A program made the translations under genes and the position numbers. DNA of 64,000 nt from Neorhizobium tomejilense. GTDB lineage: Bacteria > Pseudomonadota > Alphaproteobacteria > Rhizobiales > Rhizobiaceae. The stretch is from assembly GCA_002968845.1 (NCBI GenBank), contig PVBG01000008.1, positions 151,445-215,444 on the forward strand, written 5' to 3'. Every line of letters begins with the position of its first letter. The stretch's first letter is position 1. This document shows positions 1 to 8,888 of this stretch, in pieces. The notes beneath the pieces were generated by a model. That model made no database searches. It was not told where the DNA came from and saw nothing but the letters and a program-made list of their open reading frames with translations.

Positions 1-722
1 ATTTTCTACTCCGCTGACAATCCAGTATGGATTTGGCGAGGAAACGTAGCGCCGTGATTTTTGTTCCATCGGCTTGCAAACGTGTGCTCTCACGTGTGGT
101 TAAACTGCGTTAGCCAATGTTAATGGCACCTGAACACATTCGCTTCCGAAGTCTTTACCGCGACGATTTTCTTGCGGGTCTCTCGTGATGAGACCTACCA
201 TATCTTGTGAGAACAAATAGCGAAGATAGAGATGTCTGTGATTCGTCGGCGATTCGTTCCGCCTTTGGCCTGAATCTTAATTTCGTGCTTGAAGGAGGGC
301 GGAACAGCCTGAATCGGTTGATGAAACACTAACCATATCAATGAATTGACTCTTACGATTCTTCGTGAAAGCGCAGCTTCGGGATGAGTCACGCGGTTGT
401 ATGCATCTAATTTTGATGCAGATTCACGATGTCGTGGGGAAATCCGGAGTCGCATCAATATATAGCGGTGAACAAAAGCTGAATCTTCTTGAGTCTGCGA
501 TTCGTCTCCGATTCGTTCGCGTCTGTTCCTTTACGTTAAAAATTCGAATCGCCGAGCGTTGATTTGCGGCCTTCAGCGATCACTCTTCGGCCGCAAAACT
601 ATTCTTCAGGCTTGCGTTTGCCTGACTAGATCGCCATGTGTTGCGTGGCTTTGAGTTTTGGGCGAAGGCGCGAGACCCAAGCCGTATGTGATGCGCGGAA
701 CCAGGCATTGAATTTCCAGCCC
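1..722. other. Non-coding region with dense GANTC methylation sites
   Basis: No convincing gene is seen here; the short open frames are not protein-like. From 240 to 550 there are 14 GANTC sites (starts 240, 251, 272, 311, 348, 357, 386, 421, 447, 481, 491, 499, 510, 546); I see none in 1-239 or in 551-722. GANTC is the target of the cell-cycle adenine methylase CcrM of alphaproteobacteria. Chance would give about one site in 310 bases. The central base varies (6 T, 4 A, 3 G, 1 C), so the pentamer itself looks selected rather than a copied repeat. A hairpin closes the block at 563-597. The function is unknown. Confidence 0.8.
563..597. repeat. Perfect hairpin at the end of the GANTC block
   Basis: TTTGCGGCC (563-571) and GGCCGCAAA (589-597) form a perfect 9-bp stem with a 17-nt loop. 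There is no U-tract on either strand, so it is not a classical terminator. It could end a transcript covering the GANTC block or be a protein site. Confidence 0.45.
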
Positions 723-3700
723 ATGATGCTCAGCGGGCGCGGCGTCACCGCCGTCCTCGGACCCACCAATACCGGCAAGACCCATTATGCCATCGAGCGC
801 ATGGTGGCGCATGGCACCGGTGTGATCGGCCTGCCGCTCCGGCTGCTGGCGCGCGAGGTCTATACGCGCCTTGTCGAGAAGGTCGGTGCCTCGCAGGTGG
901 CGCTTGTCACCGGCGAAGAAAAGATCACGCCGCCCAACGCCCGCTTTTCCGTCTGCACCGTCGAGGCCATGCCGCGCGAGACGAAAGCCTCGTTCGTCGC
1001 AATCGACGAGGTGCAGCTCGCGGGAGATCTCGAGCGCGGCCATATCTTTACCGACCGTATCCTGCATCTGCGCGGCCGCGACGAAACGCTGCTTCTGGGG
1101 GCGGCGACCATGCGGCCGATCCTCGAAAGGCTGTTGCCGGGGATAACCGTCGTCGAGCGGCCGAGGCTCTCGCAGCTCTTCTATTCCGGGCAGAAGAAGA
1201 TCACCCGCCTGCCGCAGCGGTCCGCGATCGTGGCGTTTTCAGCCGACGAGGTCTATGCGATCGCCGAGCTTATCCGCCGCCAGCGCGGCGGCGCGGCGGT
1301 GGTGCTCGGCGCACTCAGCCCGCGTACCCGCAATGCGCAGGTCGGTCTCTACCAGTCCGGCGACGTCGAATATCTCGTCGCCACGGATGCGATCGGCATG
1401 GGGCTCAATCTCGATGTCGACCACGTGGCATTCGCCCAGGACCGGAAATTCGACGGTTATCAGTTCCGCAGTCTCAATCCGGCAGAACTGGCGCAGATCG
1501 CCGGCCGCGCCGGGCGGCATGTGCGGGACGGGACGTTCGGCGTGACGGGGCAGGTCGCGCCTTTCGAGGACGAATTGGTCGAGCGAATCGAAAGCCACCA
1601 CTTCGATCAGGTCAAAGTGCTGCAATGGCGGTCGAAGGCCCTCGATTTCTCGTCGCTCAAGGCTCTGCGGGAAAGTCTGGATGCGTCGCCGACGCTGCAA
1701 GGATTGACACGGGCGCTTCCCGCGACGGACAGCCAAGCCTTTGATTATCTTTCGCGTTATCCCGAAATTAAGGACATCGCGACGACTCCCCAGCGGGTCG
1801 AGAAGCTCTGGGAGGCCTGCGCGTTACCGGACTATCGACGAATTGCGCCGGCGCAGCACGCCGACCTTATTTCGACTCTTTTTTCCGATCTTGTACGCTT
1901 CGGGACGGTGAATGAAGAATTCATGGCGGAGCAGGTCCGCCGCGCCGACCGCACCGACGGTGAAATCGACACATTGTCGGCCCGCATAGCGCAGATCCGG
2001 ACCTGGACCTACGTCTCTAATCGCCCTGGTTGGCTTGCCGATCCGACACACTGGCAAGAAAAGACACGGGAAATAGAGGATAGGTTATCGGACGCGCTAC
2101 ATGAAAGGTTGACGAAACGCTTTGTTGATCGCAGGACATCTGTGCTCATGAAGCGCCTGAGAGAGAATGCGATGCTGGAAGCTGAAATCAGTGTGAATGG
2201 CGATGTCTTTGTAGAGGGACATCACGTCGGGCAATTGGCCGGTTTCCGGTTTACGCCCGTTTCGGGAACCGAGGGACCCGACGCCAAGGCGGTGCAGGGT
2301 GCCGCTCAGAAAGCGCTGGCGCTCGAATTCGAGGCGCGGGCCGCGAGGCTTTATGCCTCCGGCAACAGCGATCTGGCGGTCGGCTCCGACGGGTCCGTTC
2401 GCTGGCTCGGCGAGCCCATCGCCCGTCTTGCGCCGACCGAGCATGTCATGCGGCCGCGCGTCATCCTGCTCTCCGACGAGCAGCTGACCGGCAATGCCCG
2501 CGAACATGTGCTCGCCCGCCTCGAGCGCTTCGTCAACCATCACATCGCCACGGTTCTGAAGCCGCTCGACGATCTGTCGCGCGCCGAAGACCTGCAGGGC
2601 CTCGCCAAGGGGCTCGCCTTCCAGCTCGTCGAAAGTCTCGGCGTGCTGTTCAGGCGTGACGTCGCGGACGACGTGAAGTCGCTCGATCAGGATGCGCGCG
2701 CCTCGATGCGTCGCTACGGCATCCGTTTCGGTGCCTATCACGTCTTCATGCCGATGCTTCTGAAGCCAGCACCGGCGGAGCTCATCACGCTCCTCTGGGC
2801 GCTGAAGAACGACGGCCTCGACAAGCCCGGTTACGGCGATCTCATCCCGGCGCTTGCCGCAGGACGCACTTCGGTTGTCGCCGATCCGACGTTCGAACGG
2901 ATGTTCTACAAGCTTGCGGGTTTCCGCTTCCTCGGCAAGCGTGCCGTGCGGATCGACATCCTGGAACGACTTGCCGATCTCATCCGTCCGCTGCTGCAGT
3001 GGAAGCCGGGCTCGACGCCGCGTCCGGAAGGGGCATATGACGGCCGCCGCTTCACGGCCACGACCGCGATGCTCTCCATTCTCGGCGCGACGCCGGACGA
3101 TATGGAAGAAATCCTCAAGGGCCTCGGATATCGTGCCGACGCCGTGAAGCCGGAAGAAGCGCAGGCATTCCTGGCCGGCCAGGATGCAGGTTCCGTGAAT
3201 GCCGCTCCTGCGGCTGCTCCGGCCTCGACAGAAGACGCGCCGGAAGCCACTGACGGCGATGACGCCGATGCGAGCGACGCTTCGGCCGAGACAACGGCAG
3301 AAACCCCTTCGGCAGACGTTGCGCCTGAGGCCGCCCCGGCAGAGGCCGTGGCTGATGCTGCGCCGGCTGAGACGGCTACTGCAGAACCGGTTGCTTCGGA
3401 AGAAGCTCCCGCTGAGCAGGCTGCGGCTGAAGACGTCACGGACGAGGCAAAGGCTGCCGAGACTGGAGAGCCGAAGCCGGTCCTGCTCTGGCGTCCGGGC
3501 GGCGGCCGTGAAAACAACCAGCGCGGTGGACGCCCTCAGCATGGCGATCGCCGTGGCCATGGCGGCCAGCGCAGCAATGCCGGTGGCGAAGCCGGCCAGC
3601 CGGCCCAGGGCCGTCGTGATGAGCGTCGCGACGGTGGTGGCGAGCGGCGTGATGCGCGCCCGGTCGGCGAACGTGGTGGCGAACGCAAGGACGGCGGCAA

Positions 3701-3935
3701 GCCGAACCGCGACAACAACCGCCGGCCAGATAACAACAATACCAACAACCGCGGGGGCGATCGCCCCAACCGCGGGGAGCGCCACGAAGGCGGTCCGCGT
3801 CCGGACCGCAACGACCGCGGCAAAGGGTCGCAGCCTGCTCGCTTCGAGGCCAAGCCGCCCCGCAAGGAGAAGCCGATCGATCCGGACTCGCCCTTTGCAA
3901 AGCTTGCAGCTCTCAAGGAGCAGATGAAGAAGTAA
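723..3935 (+). CDS. SUV3/MgpS-like superfamily 2 RNA helicase with RG-rich tail
   Basis: Probable ATP-dependent RNA helicase of the bacterial SUV3-like group (called MgpS in some rhizobia), about 1070 residues. Seen: Walker A GPTNTGKT at residues 13-20, a DEVQ motif II near 97, ATDAIGMGLN (motif V) near 220 and QIAGRAGR (motif VI) near 258. A long central region without a recognised motif follows, then an Ala/Glu-rich acidic linker from about 825 and an Arg/Gly/Asn-rich tail from about 920 to 1050. The frame is open from an ATG at 636, but the helicase motif begins right after the ATG pair at 723/726, so 723 is preferred; neither start has a strong Shine-Dalgarno. The stop lies 5 nt before the S4-domain gene, suggesting one transcript. 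The tail is expected to bind RNA non-specifically (inference). Confidence 0.88.
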   Translation: MMLSGRGVTAVLGPTNTGKTHYAIERMVAHGTGVIGLPLRLLAREVYTRLVEKVGASQVALVTGEEKITPPNARFSVCTVEAMPRETKASFVAIDEVQLAGDLERGHIFTDRILHLRGRDETLLLGAATMRPILERLLPGITVVERPRLSQLFYSGQKKITRLPQRSAIVAFSADEVYAIAELIRRQRGGAAVVLGALSPRTRNAQVGLYQSGDVEYLVATDAIGMGLNLDVDHVAFAQDRKFDGYQFRSLNPAELAQIAGRAGRHVRDGTFGVTGQVAPFEDELVERIESHHFDQVKVLQWRSKALDFSSLKALRESLDASPTLQGLTRALPATDSQAFDYLSRYPEIKDIATTPQRVEKLWEACALPDYRRIAPAQHADLISTLFSDLVRFGTVNEEFMAEQVRRADRTDGEIDTLSARIAQIRTWTYVSNRPGWLADPTHWQEKTREIEDRLSDALHERLTKRFVDRRTSVLMKRLRENAMLEAEISVNGDVFVEGHHVGQLAGFRFTPVSGTEGPDAKAVQGAAQKALALEFEARAARLYASGNSDLAVGSDGSVRWLGEPIARLAPTEHVMRPRVILLSDEQLTGNAREHVLARLERFVNHHIATVLKPLDDLSRAEDLQGLAKGLAFQLVESLGVLFRRDVADDVKSLDQDARASMRRYGIRFGAYHVFMPMLLKPAPAELITLLWALKNDGLDKPGYGDLIPALAAGRTSVVADPTFERMFYKLAGFRFLGKRAVRIDILERLADLIRPLLQWKPGSTPRPEGAYDGRRFTATTAMLSILGATPDDMEEILKGLGYRADAVKPEEAQAFLAGQDAGSVNAAPAAAPASTEDAPEATDGDDADASDASAETTAETPSADVAPEAAPAEAVADAAPAETATAEPVASEEAPAEQAAAEDVTDEAKAAETGEPKPVLLWRPGGGRENNQRGGRPQHGDRRGHGGQRSNAGGEAGQPAQGRRDERRDGGGERRDARPVGERGGERKDGGKPNRDNNRRPDNNNTNNRGGDRPNRGERHEGGPRPDRNDRGKGSQPARFEAKPPRKEKPIDPDSPFAKLAALKEQMKK

Positions 3936-3940
3936 GGCCC

Positions 3941-4354
3941 ATGACGGAAAAACAGCCACAACCCGGTTCGCGCCAGCGCATCGACAAGTGGCTGTTTTTT
4001 GCCCGCATGGCGAAGTCACGGTCGATCGCCCAGGATCTCATCCGCTCGAACCACGTGCGGGTGAATGGAGATCTGGTGTCCCAACCCAGCTCCCAGGTGA
4101 AGCCGGGGGACCGCATCGACCTCAAGCTCGAGCGTCGCGATCTCGTGCTGGTGGTCAAGGCCGGCGGGGAAAGGCGAGGACCTTTCGAAGAGGCCCGGCT
4201 GCTCTACGAAGATCTCAGTCCTCCTCCGGAAGTAGCCAAGAGGCTGACGCTGTTCGAACAGGCGCAACGCGCGCAGGGAAGCGGCCGGCCGACCAAGAAG
4301 GAGCGCCGCGACACCGATCGGCTGTTTCCTGGTATGGACGCGGACCTAGATTAG
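3941..4354 (+). CDS. S4-domain RNA-binding protein, Hsp15/HslR-like
   Basis: 137 residues. The N-terminal S4 fold is evident from RQRIDKWLFFARMAKSRS and HVRVNGDLV with the following KPGD turn (residues 11-65), and the C-terminus is basic. This matches the Hsp15 (HslR) family, which in E. coli binds stalled 50S subunits carrying nascent peptidyl-tRNA. It begins 5 nt after the helicase stop, which fits an RNA/ribosome-handling operon. The family call is firm; the ribosome-rescue role is inferred from E. coli. Confidence 0.85.
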   Translation: MTEKQPQPGSRQRIDKWLFFARMAKSRSIAQDLIRSNHVRVNGDLVSQPSSQVKPGDRIDLKLERRDLVLVVKAGGERRGPFEEARLLYEDLSPPPEVAKRLTLFEQAQRAQGSGRPTKKERRDTDRLFPGMDADLD

Positions 4355-4557
4355 AAAAAACGACCCGCTGCGCTCAGGTTTTCAGCACGGATATCCTTGC
4401 TAAGCCAAGCCAAAGGCTTTACCTGACTGTCGAAAAGCCGGATCGCCTACCTCCTGTCATTTTTGCAGTTGGGTTTTCGCCTCTCCCGGCTTTCCGGTGT
4501 GCCGGCGCTTCCCATCCGTCGACGTGCCGCTGATCCGCGATAGTCCTGGAGTGCCGC

Positions 4558-4896
4558 ATGACGTATGTCGTGACCGACAATTGTATCCGCTGCAAATACA
4601 CCGACTGCGTCGAGGTCTGCCCGGTCGACTGCTTTTACGAAGGCGAAAACTTCCTCGTCATCCATCCCGACGAGTGCATCGACTGCGGCGTCTGCGAACC
4701 GGAATGTCCCGCCGAGGCGATCAAGCCGGACACGGAACCAGGCCTCGACAAATGGCTCAAGATAAACACCGAGTTCGCTCAGATCTGGCCTAACATCACG
4801 GTCAAGCGCGATGCGCTGCCCGAGGCCAAGGAGATGGACGGCGTCACCAACAAGTACGAGCAGTATTTCTCCGCCGAGCCCGGCAAGGGCGATTGA
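4558..4896 (+). CDS. fdxA: FdxA-type 7Fe ferredoxin
   Basis: 112-residue ferredoxin carrying one [3Fe-4S] and one [4Fe-4S] cluster. The cysteines at 9, 12, 17, 21, 25, 40, 43, 46 and 50 reproduce the spacing of Azotobacter ferredoxin I, including the [11 protein letters not shown] second motif, and the C-terminal extension typical of FdxA follows. It is a cytoplasmic low-potential electron carrier; partner enzymes are not shown by the context. A 203-nt gap separates it from the S4 gene, so it may have its own promoter. Confidence 0.93.
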   Translation: MTYVVTDNCIRCKYTDCVEVCPVDCFYEGENFLVIHPDECIDCGVCEPECPAEAIKPDTEPGLDKWLKINTEFAQIWPNITVKRDALPEAKEMDGVTNKYEQYFSAEPGKGD

Positions 4897-5282
4897 GATT
4901 TGCTCCGACGGAATGGCTCGGAAGCTGTTTCGAATCACTTTGCCTTTTTGTTGGGCAGAGCGCGGCTATAGCGCTCTGTGCACGTGCAAAAGCAAATTAT
5001 TGATTTCCGCACTTTTTTGTGGTAGACAATAGGAACTGTTCCACAAGGCGGCACGTGCGTGCCCAAAAAACATCACGAAAGCAACAGACCACCCAAAGCG
5101 CGGTTTCCGTGACATTGCAACGCTTGAATGTTGTCGGTCGCAGTACCCCGATGGGTGTTTTTCGCTCGCGTTGGTCGGACCAGTATGGAGTGACCCGACG
5201 GTTTCCCCCGTCTCATCCGGGCCTGACAGACCCGGTTCCCCCGACCCGGCAATGGGTGAGTAACAGGGAGTTTGTGAAACGA
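4897..5282 (+). other. Long leader region upstream of carD
   Basis: 386 nt without a credible gene. It contains GGAACTGTTCC (5033-5043), followed after 17 nt by CGTG, a weak EcfG-like element, and GC-rich inverted repeats near 5217-5236 (CCGGG...CCCGG). The carD frame is open back to 5019, but that extension is not CarD-like. It probably holds the carD promoter and a structured 5' UTR. Confidence 0.4.
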
Positions 5283-5855
5283 ATGACGACTCAGCAGAAA
5301 AAGACTTCTCCCGCACGCCAGGGCTTCAAGACTGGTGAATCGATCGTATACCCCGCTCATGGTGTAGGCACTATCTCTGCGATTGAAGAGCAGGAAGTTG
5401 CCGGCATGAAGCTCGAGCTTTTCGTAATCGATTTCGAAAAGGACAAGATGCGCCTCAAGGTGCCAGTCGCAAAGGCCGTCAGCATCGGCATGCGCAAGCT
5501 GTCCGAAACGGATTTTGTCGAACGCGCGCTCAAGGTTGTTCAAGGCAAGGCCCGCGTGAAGCGCACCATGTGGTCGCGCCGCGCCCAGGAATATGATGCA
5601 AAGATCAATTCCGGCGATCTGATCTCGATCGCGGAAGTGGTTCGTGACCTCTATCGCGCCGACAACCAACCGGAACAATCCTATTCCGAGCGTCAGCTTT
5701 ACGAAGCCGCTCTCGACCGCATGGCTCGTGAAATCGCTGCCGTGAACAAGATGTCCGAAACCGAAGCCGTCCGCCTTGTCGAGGTCAATCTCGCCAAAGG
5801 TCCAAAGCGCGGCAAGAACGTAGAGGAAGATGAGGCGCAGGAAGAAGCGGCCTGA
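5283..5855 (+). CDS. carD: CarD/CdnL-family RNA polymerase-binding regulator
   Basis: 190 residues. After a short basic leader, FKTGESIVYPAHGVGTI marks the CarD/TRCF RNAP-interaction domain (residues 14-75), followed by the helical C-terminal DNA-contacting domain and an acidic tail. CarD/CdnL binds the RNAP beta subunit and stabilises open complexes at housekeeping promoters, notably rRNA promoters. The start at 5283 is chosen because homology begins within 15 residues of it; the upstream open frame is unlike CarD. A strong intrinsic terminator follows at 5881. Confidence 0.92.
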   Translation: MTTQQKKTSPARQGFKTGESIVYPAHGVGTISAIEEQEVAGMKLELFVIDFEKDKMRLKVPVAKAVSIGMRKLSETDFVERALKVVQGKARVKRTMWSRRAQEYDAKINSGDLISIAEVVRDLYRADNQPEQSYSERQLYEAALDRMAREIAAVNKMSETEAVRLVEVNLAKGPKRGKNVEEDEAQEEAA

Positions 5856-5880
5856 TCATCCATCCATAGTTCTCCCAAAA

Positions 5881-5906
5881 ACCCGGCCTTCGAGCCGGGT
5901 TTTTTA
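5881..5906 (+). terminator. Intrinsic terminator after carD
   Basis: ACCCGGC/GCCGGGT 7-bp stem with a 6-nt loop (5881-5900), followed directly by a run of Ts. Confidence 0.88.
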
Positions 5907-5908
5907 TT

Positions 5909-5933
5909 GGAACTTTTTCCCCGCCTCCGCGTT
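5909..5933 (+). promoter_or_regulatory. EcfG/RpoE2-type promoter for rpoH2
   Basis: GGAAC (5909-5913), 16 nt, then CGTT (5930-5933): an exact match to the general-stress sigma EcfG (RpoE2 in Sinorhizobium) consensus GGAAC-N16/17-CGTT. It lies just behind the carD terminator and implies an rpoH 5' UTR of roughly 220 nt. Known: rpoH2 is a target of RpoE2 in S. meliloti. Confidence 0.75.
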
Positions 5934-6163
5934 AACCCGCCGGAACGGCGAGCTGATGTGCGTCGGTTTGCGTTCGGGACAGCTAAGTGCGGGGCGGAAG
6001 ATCGGTCTCTTGAGCCGGTTGTGAATCCCCCGCGGAACATAAGACGAGGGGAGCAAACGCGGCAGGATATTCATTCCATCATCGTTCGGGCTTGTCGCGT
6101 GCACGGTGTCCCTGGTTTGTGCCTCGCTGTTTTTGTCGGATCAGACCGTTCACGGAGAACACC

Positions 6164-7030
6164 ATGACAGCCATGTCCGCAGACCGCACGATGATCAAGA
6201 TAGCAATGTCCGCTCCATATCTCGCCCGCGAGGAGGAGCGCGATCTGGCGGTCCGCTGGAAGGACGATCAGGACCAGGATGCCCGTAACCAGATTGCCCT
6301 TGCGCATATGCGTCTGGTGATCGCGATGGCTTCGAAGTTCCGTGGCTTCGGATTGCCGATGAGCGACCTCGTACAAGAGGGATATGTAGGGCTGCTCGAA
6401 GCGGCGGCAAGGTTTGAACCGGCTCGCGACGTGCGTTTTTCCACATATGCCAGCTGGTGGATCCGAGCCTCGATGCAGGATTACATCCTTCGAAACTGGT
6501 CGATCGTGCGGGGCGGCACCAGTTCTGCGCAGAAAGCGCTGTTCTTCAATCTTCGCCGGCTGCGCGCCAAGCTCGCCCGCGGCGATTCCAATCTCACCGC
6601 CCGGGCAATTCACGAGGAGATCGCCGTGGCGCTCGGCGTCAGCGTCTCCGATGTCCAGACCATGGATGCCCGCCTTTCCGGCAACGATTCCTCGCTGCAG
6701 GCGCCGTCGATCGCCGGCGATGCGGATAGCGGCGAACGACTCGACATGCTGGCCAGCGCCGAACCGCTGCCGGATGAGCAGGTTTCCGGGATGATCGACG
6801 GCGAACGGCGGCTGAAATGGCTGCAGGGCGCGCTCACCAAGCTCAACGACCGGGAAAAGAAGATTATTCGCGCCCGCCGCCTGACGGACGATGGCGCGAC
6901 GCTCGAAGCGCTCGGCGCCGAACTCGGCATTTCAAAGGAACGTGTGCGCCAGATCGAAAGCCGGGCGATCGAAAAACTCAAGTCGGCGCTGGTGTCGGCC
7001 AATCCGCAGATGGCTGCGGCCGCCTGCTGA
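6164..7030 (+). CDS. rpoH2: RNA polymerase heat-shock sigma factor RpoH (RpoH2 type)
   Basis: 288-residue group 3 sigma-70 factor. Region 2 is clear: LVIAMASKFRGFGLPMSDLV, then FSTYASWWIRASMQDYILRN, with the RpoH-box-like QKALFFNLRR after it; region 4 ends with SKERVRQIESRAIEKLKSAL. It directs transcription of heat-shock and general-stress genes. The ATG at 6164 has a GGAG Shine-Dalgarno at 6155-6158. The preceding EcfG promoter, together with a second rpoH copy expected elsewhere in rhizobia, points to the RpoH2 paralogue. A 7-bp GGCCGCC hairpin overlaps the stop (7018-7037) and may end transcription towards the convergent protease gene. Confidence 0.92.
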   Translation: MTAMSADRTMIKIAMSAPYLAREEERDLAVRWKDDQDQDARNQIALAHMRLVIAMASKFRGFGLPMSDLVQEGYVGLLEAAARFEPARDVRFSTYASWWIRASMQDYILRNWSIVRGGTSSAQKALFFNLRRLRAKLARGDSNLTARAIHEEIAVALGVSVSDVQTMDARLSGNDSSLQAPSIAGDADSGERLDMLASAEPLPDEQVSGMIDGERRLKWLQGALTKLNDREKKIIRARRLTDDGATLEALGAELGISKERVRQIESRAIEKLKSALVSANPQMAAAAC

Positions 7031-7044
7031 GGCGGCCCCCGATC

Positions 7045-8583
7045 TCATTCAGAAATGATCTTGAACTTCTGGCCCGGGGAGATCGTCGCCCCCGCCGGCA
7101 ATGCGTTGATCATCTTGAAGAGATCGAGCTTGCGATCCGTTCCCATCACCCGCGCCGACAGTGATGCGATGGTGTCGTCCTTGGTCGCCGTGACGATGCG
7201 TACCCGCAGCGGCTTCAGCGTCGCGATTTCCGGAGGCGTCATCCGGCGGAAGGTCGAACGGAGAATCTCGGAAGTCGTATCGAGCGCCGGACTGCCCTTC
7301 GGCACCGCCGTCAGGAAGCGGAAGATCTGATTGTCGACGCGGATGACGGTCACGTCGAAATCCCAGCGTTCCGCTGAAGCCCTTGCGGTTGCCGCAGGCA
7401 TGCCATTCACCTGGATCTCCCGCACCGTCTCCGGCTGCAGGCCCGCGACCCAGCCGCTCGTCAGATAATTCGGCAGATTGTCGTTGTCGCCTGCGGCAAC
7501 GCCGTCGAAGCGGATCGCCGTTTCGCCGGGACCGGTCGCCAGCACCGCTTCCACCTTGTTGTCGATCCGGAAGTCCGGCGGCACGTCGAAACGGATGCCG
7601 AGGCCGCCATGCAGGAAAGTCTGGCCGCGGACGTAGCCCTCCTGCGGACTGTCGCCATAGAGCAGCCCATCGATGCCGGCGATGTAATAATCACGGCCCT
7701 TGTCGCCGACGGTGCCTTCCTGGCCGAAATTACGGGCATGGCGGCGGGCAAGATCGACACGCTGGGTGGAGTTCGGATGGCTCGACAGGAAGTCGAGGCT
7801 CTGGTCGCTGTCGGGATCGACAGCCGAATAACGGGCATAGGCCGCCATCGAATCGAGGAAACGCGCCGCCGCATAGGGGTCATAACCCGCTTCGCCGAGC
7901 ATCCGGACGCCGATCACGTCGGCCTGCAGTTCCTGCTGGCGCGAGAATGCCGCCAGGCGAAGCTTGCCGCGGGCCAGCGCCTGCTTGCCGGCAAGATCGC
8001 TGGAAAGGACTTCGGCGACGACGCGGCTGGCGATCACTTCCGCCTCTTCGCGGCGCTGGCGTTCGATGCCGTGGTTGGCGGTGACGTGGCCCATCTCGTG
8101 GGAGAGCACGGCTGCGACTTCCGATGCGTCATTGGCGAGCGCCAGGAGGCCGCGCGTCACGTAAAGATAACCGCCCGGCAGCGCGAAGGCGTTGATCGCC
8201 GGCGAATTCAGGATGGTGATGCGGAAGGACTGGTTGGGGTTTTCCGAAACGGCCGTCAGGGCGCCGGCGATGCGGGCGACCAGCCGCTCGGTCTTGGCGT
8301 CGCGATATTCGCCGCCGTAGCTCGCGACGATGCGCGGATGCTCGCGCGCGCCCATCTGCGCCCGCGGATCGTTCTTCTGCACCTCGTCGACGATCTGCGG
8401 CGATTCGGAGGGAGAAACATTCGGCGTATAGGCCTGGTCGAAGAGCGACTGGCAGCCGGAAAGGATCGCACCGCTGAACAGCAGAGCGCCCAAGGCCCGC
8501 CGACCGGGCAGGGCACGGACAATCGTCCAGACAGCCGGGATCGCTGTGTCGCGCCTCATCGTCCTCGTCTTCCGCACCATCAT
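7045..8583 (-). CDS. M48-family zinc metalloprotease, lipoprotein, with C-terminal LysM-like segment
   Basis: 512 residues. The N-terminus has a hydrophobic segment ending in a LSGC lipobox (Cys44), so it is probably a lipoprotein anchored in the envelope. The zinc site is SHEMGH near residue 161, with the third ligand in ELQADVIGVRML. The last 50 residues (TIASLSARVMG, then ISPGQKFKI) resemble a LysM domain. It is close to the BepA/YfgC group that degrades misassembled outer-membrane proteins; that role is inferred. The ATG at 8583 sits behind a GGGA Shine-Dalgarno and restores the signal peptide; the open frame extends to 8805 without signal-like sequence. Confidence 0.88.
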   Translation of the reverse strand: MMVRKTRTMRRDTAIPAVWTIVRALPGRRALGALLFSGAILSGCQSLFDQAYTPNVSPSESPQIVDEVQKNDPRAQMGAREHPRIVASYGGEYRDAKTERLVARIAGALTAVSENPNQSFRITILNSPAINAFALPGGYLYVTRGLLALANDASEVAAVLSHEMGHVTANHGIERQRREEAEVIASRVVAEVLSSDLAGKQALARGKLRLAAFSRQQELQADVIGVRMLGEAGYDPYAAARFLDSMAAYARYSAVDPDSDQSLDFLSSHPNSTQRVDLARRHARNFGQEGTVGDKGRDYYIAGIDGLLYGDSPQEGYVRGQTFLHGGLGIRFDVPPDFRIDNKVEAVLATGPGETAIRFDGVAAGDNDNLPNYLTSGWVAGLQPETVREIQVNGMPAATARASAERWDFDVTVIRVDNQIFRFLTAVPKGSPALDTTSEILRSTFRRMTPPEIATLKPLRVRIVTATKDDTIASLSARVMGTDRKLDLFKMINALPAGATISPGQKFKIISE

Positions 8584-8888
8584 TCCCAAGGTCCGCCATC
8601 CGGCTTGGCAGAGGTCCTCTCGATCCAAGCCGGCTCCTTCTCTATGTCGCTTAGCGATTTTCGTGTCGAATGCACAGATGCTCTTGTTGAAATATGTCTT
8701 GCTGGTGCGTTTGCAATGAAAATCCCCGCTACCTTTCCGCGATGCCATCGCGGCACGTCCAAATTGTGGCGAGTTCCATAACGGTCCGGCCGTCCCCGTC
8801 GCCAAACGTGATCTCGCAAATAGTAACTTTCAAATTGCAAGTTACTTATGCCATAAGGCAATGTCTTGTCTTGCCGGAGAAGAAACCC
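8584..8888. other. Divergent intergenic region, protease / hxlR-type regulator
   Basis: 305 nt. Besides the operator at 8822-8846, only a small hairpin (8738-8754) is visible. It should hold the promoters of both flanking genes. Confidence 0.4.
8822..8846. promoter_or_regulatory. Inverted-repeat operator upstream of the HxlR gene
   Basis: AGTAACTT (8822-8829) and AAGTTACT (8839-8846) are perfect inverted 8-mers around a 9-nt AT-rich centre, 43 nt before the HxlR start codon. HxlR/MarR-type dimers bind such palindromes, so autoregulation is likely. Confidence 0.7.

Noticed and set aside
100..114. CtrA site in the left intergenic region
   Set aside because: TTAA is followed at N7 by TAGC, so only half the site matches.
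240..550. Chromosome origin of replication
   Set aside because: No TTATCCACA-like DnaA boxes, no AT-rich unwinding element, and hemE or dnaA/parAB are not adjacent in this window; only the GANTC sites argue for it.
195..562. Small proteins encoded in the GANTC region
   Set aside because: Both overlapping open frames lack Shine-Dalgarno, use atypical codons for this genome and show no protein-like pattern.
2097..4019. Long open frame antisense to the helicase gene
   Set aside because: High-GC shadow: low-complexity Arg/Ala/Val-rich sequence mirroring the RG-rich tail, no family motif, no Shine-Dalgarno, and the opposite strand has clear helicase motifs.
5033..5060. Second EcfG promoter, before carD
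   Set aside because: GGAAC-N17-CGTG has a mismatch in the -10 part and carD is housekeeping; kept only as a weak note.
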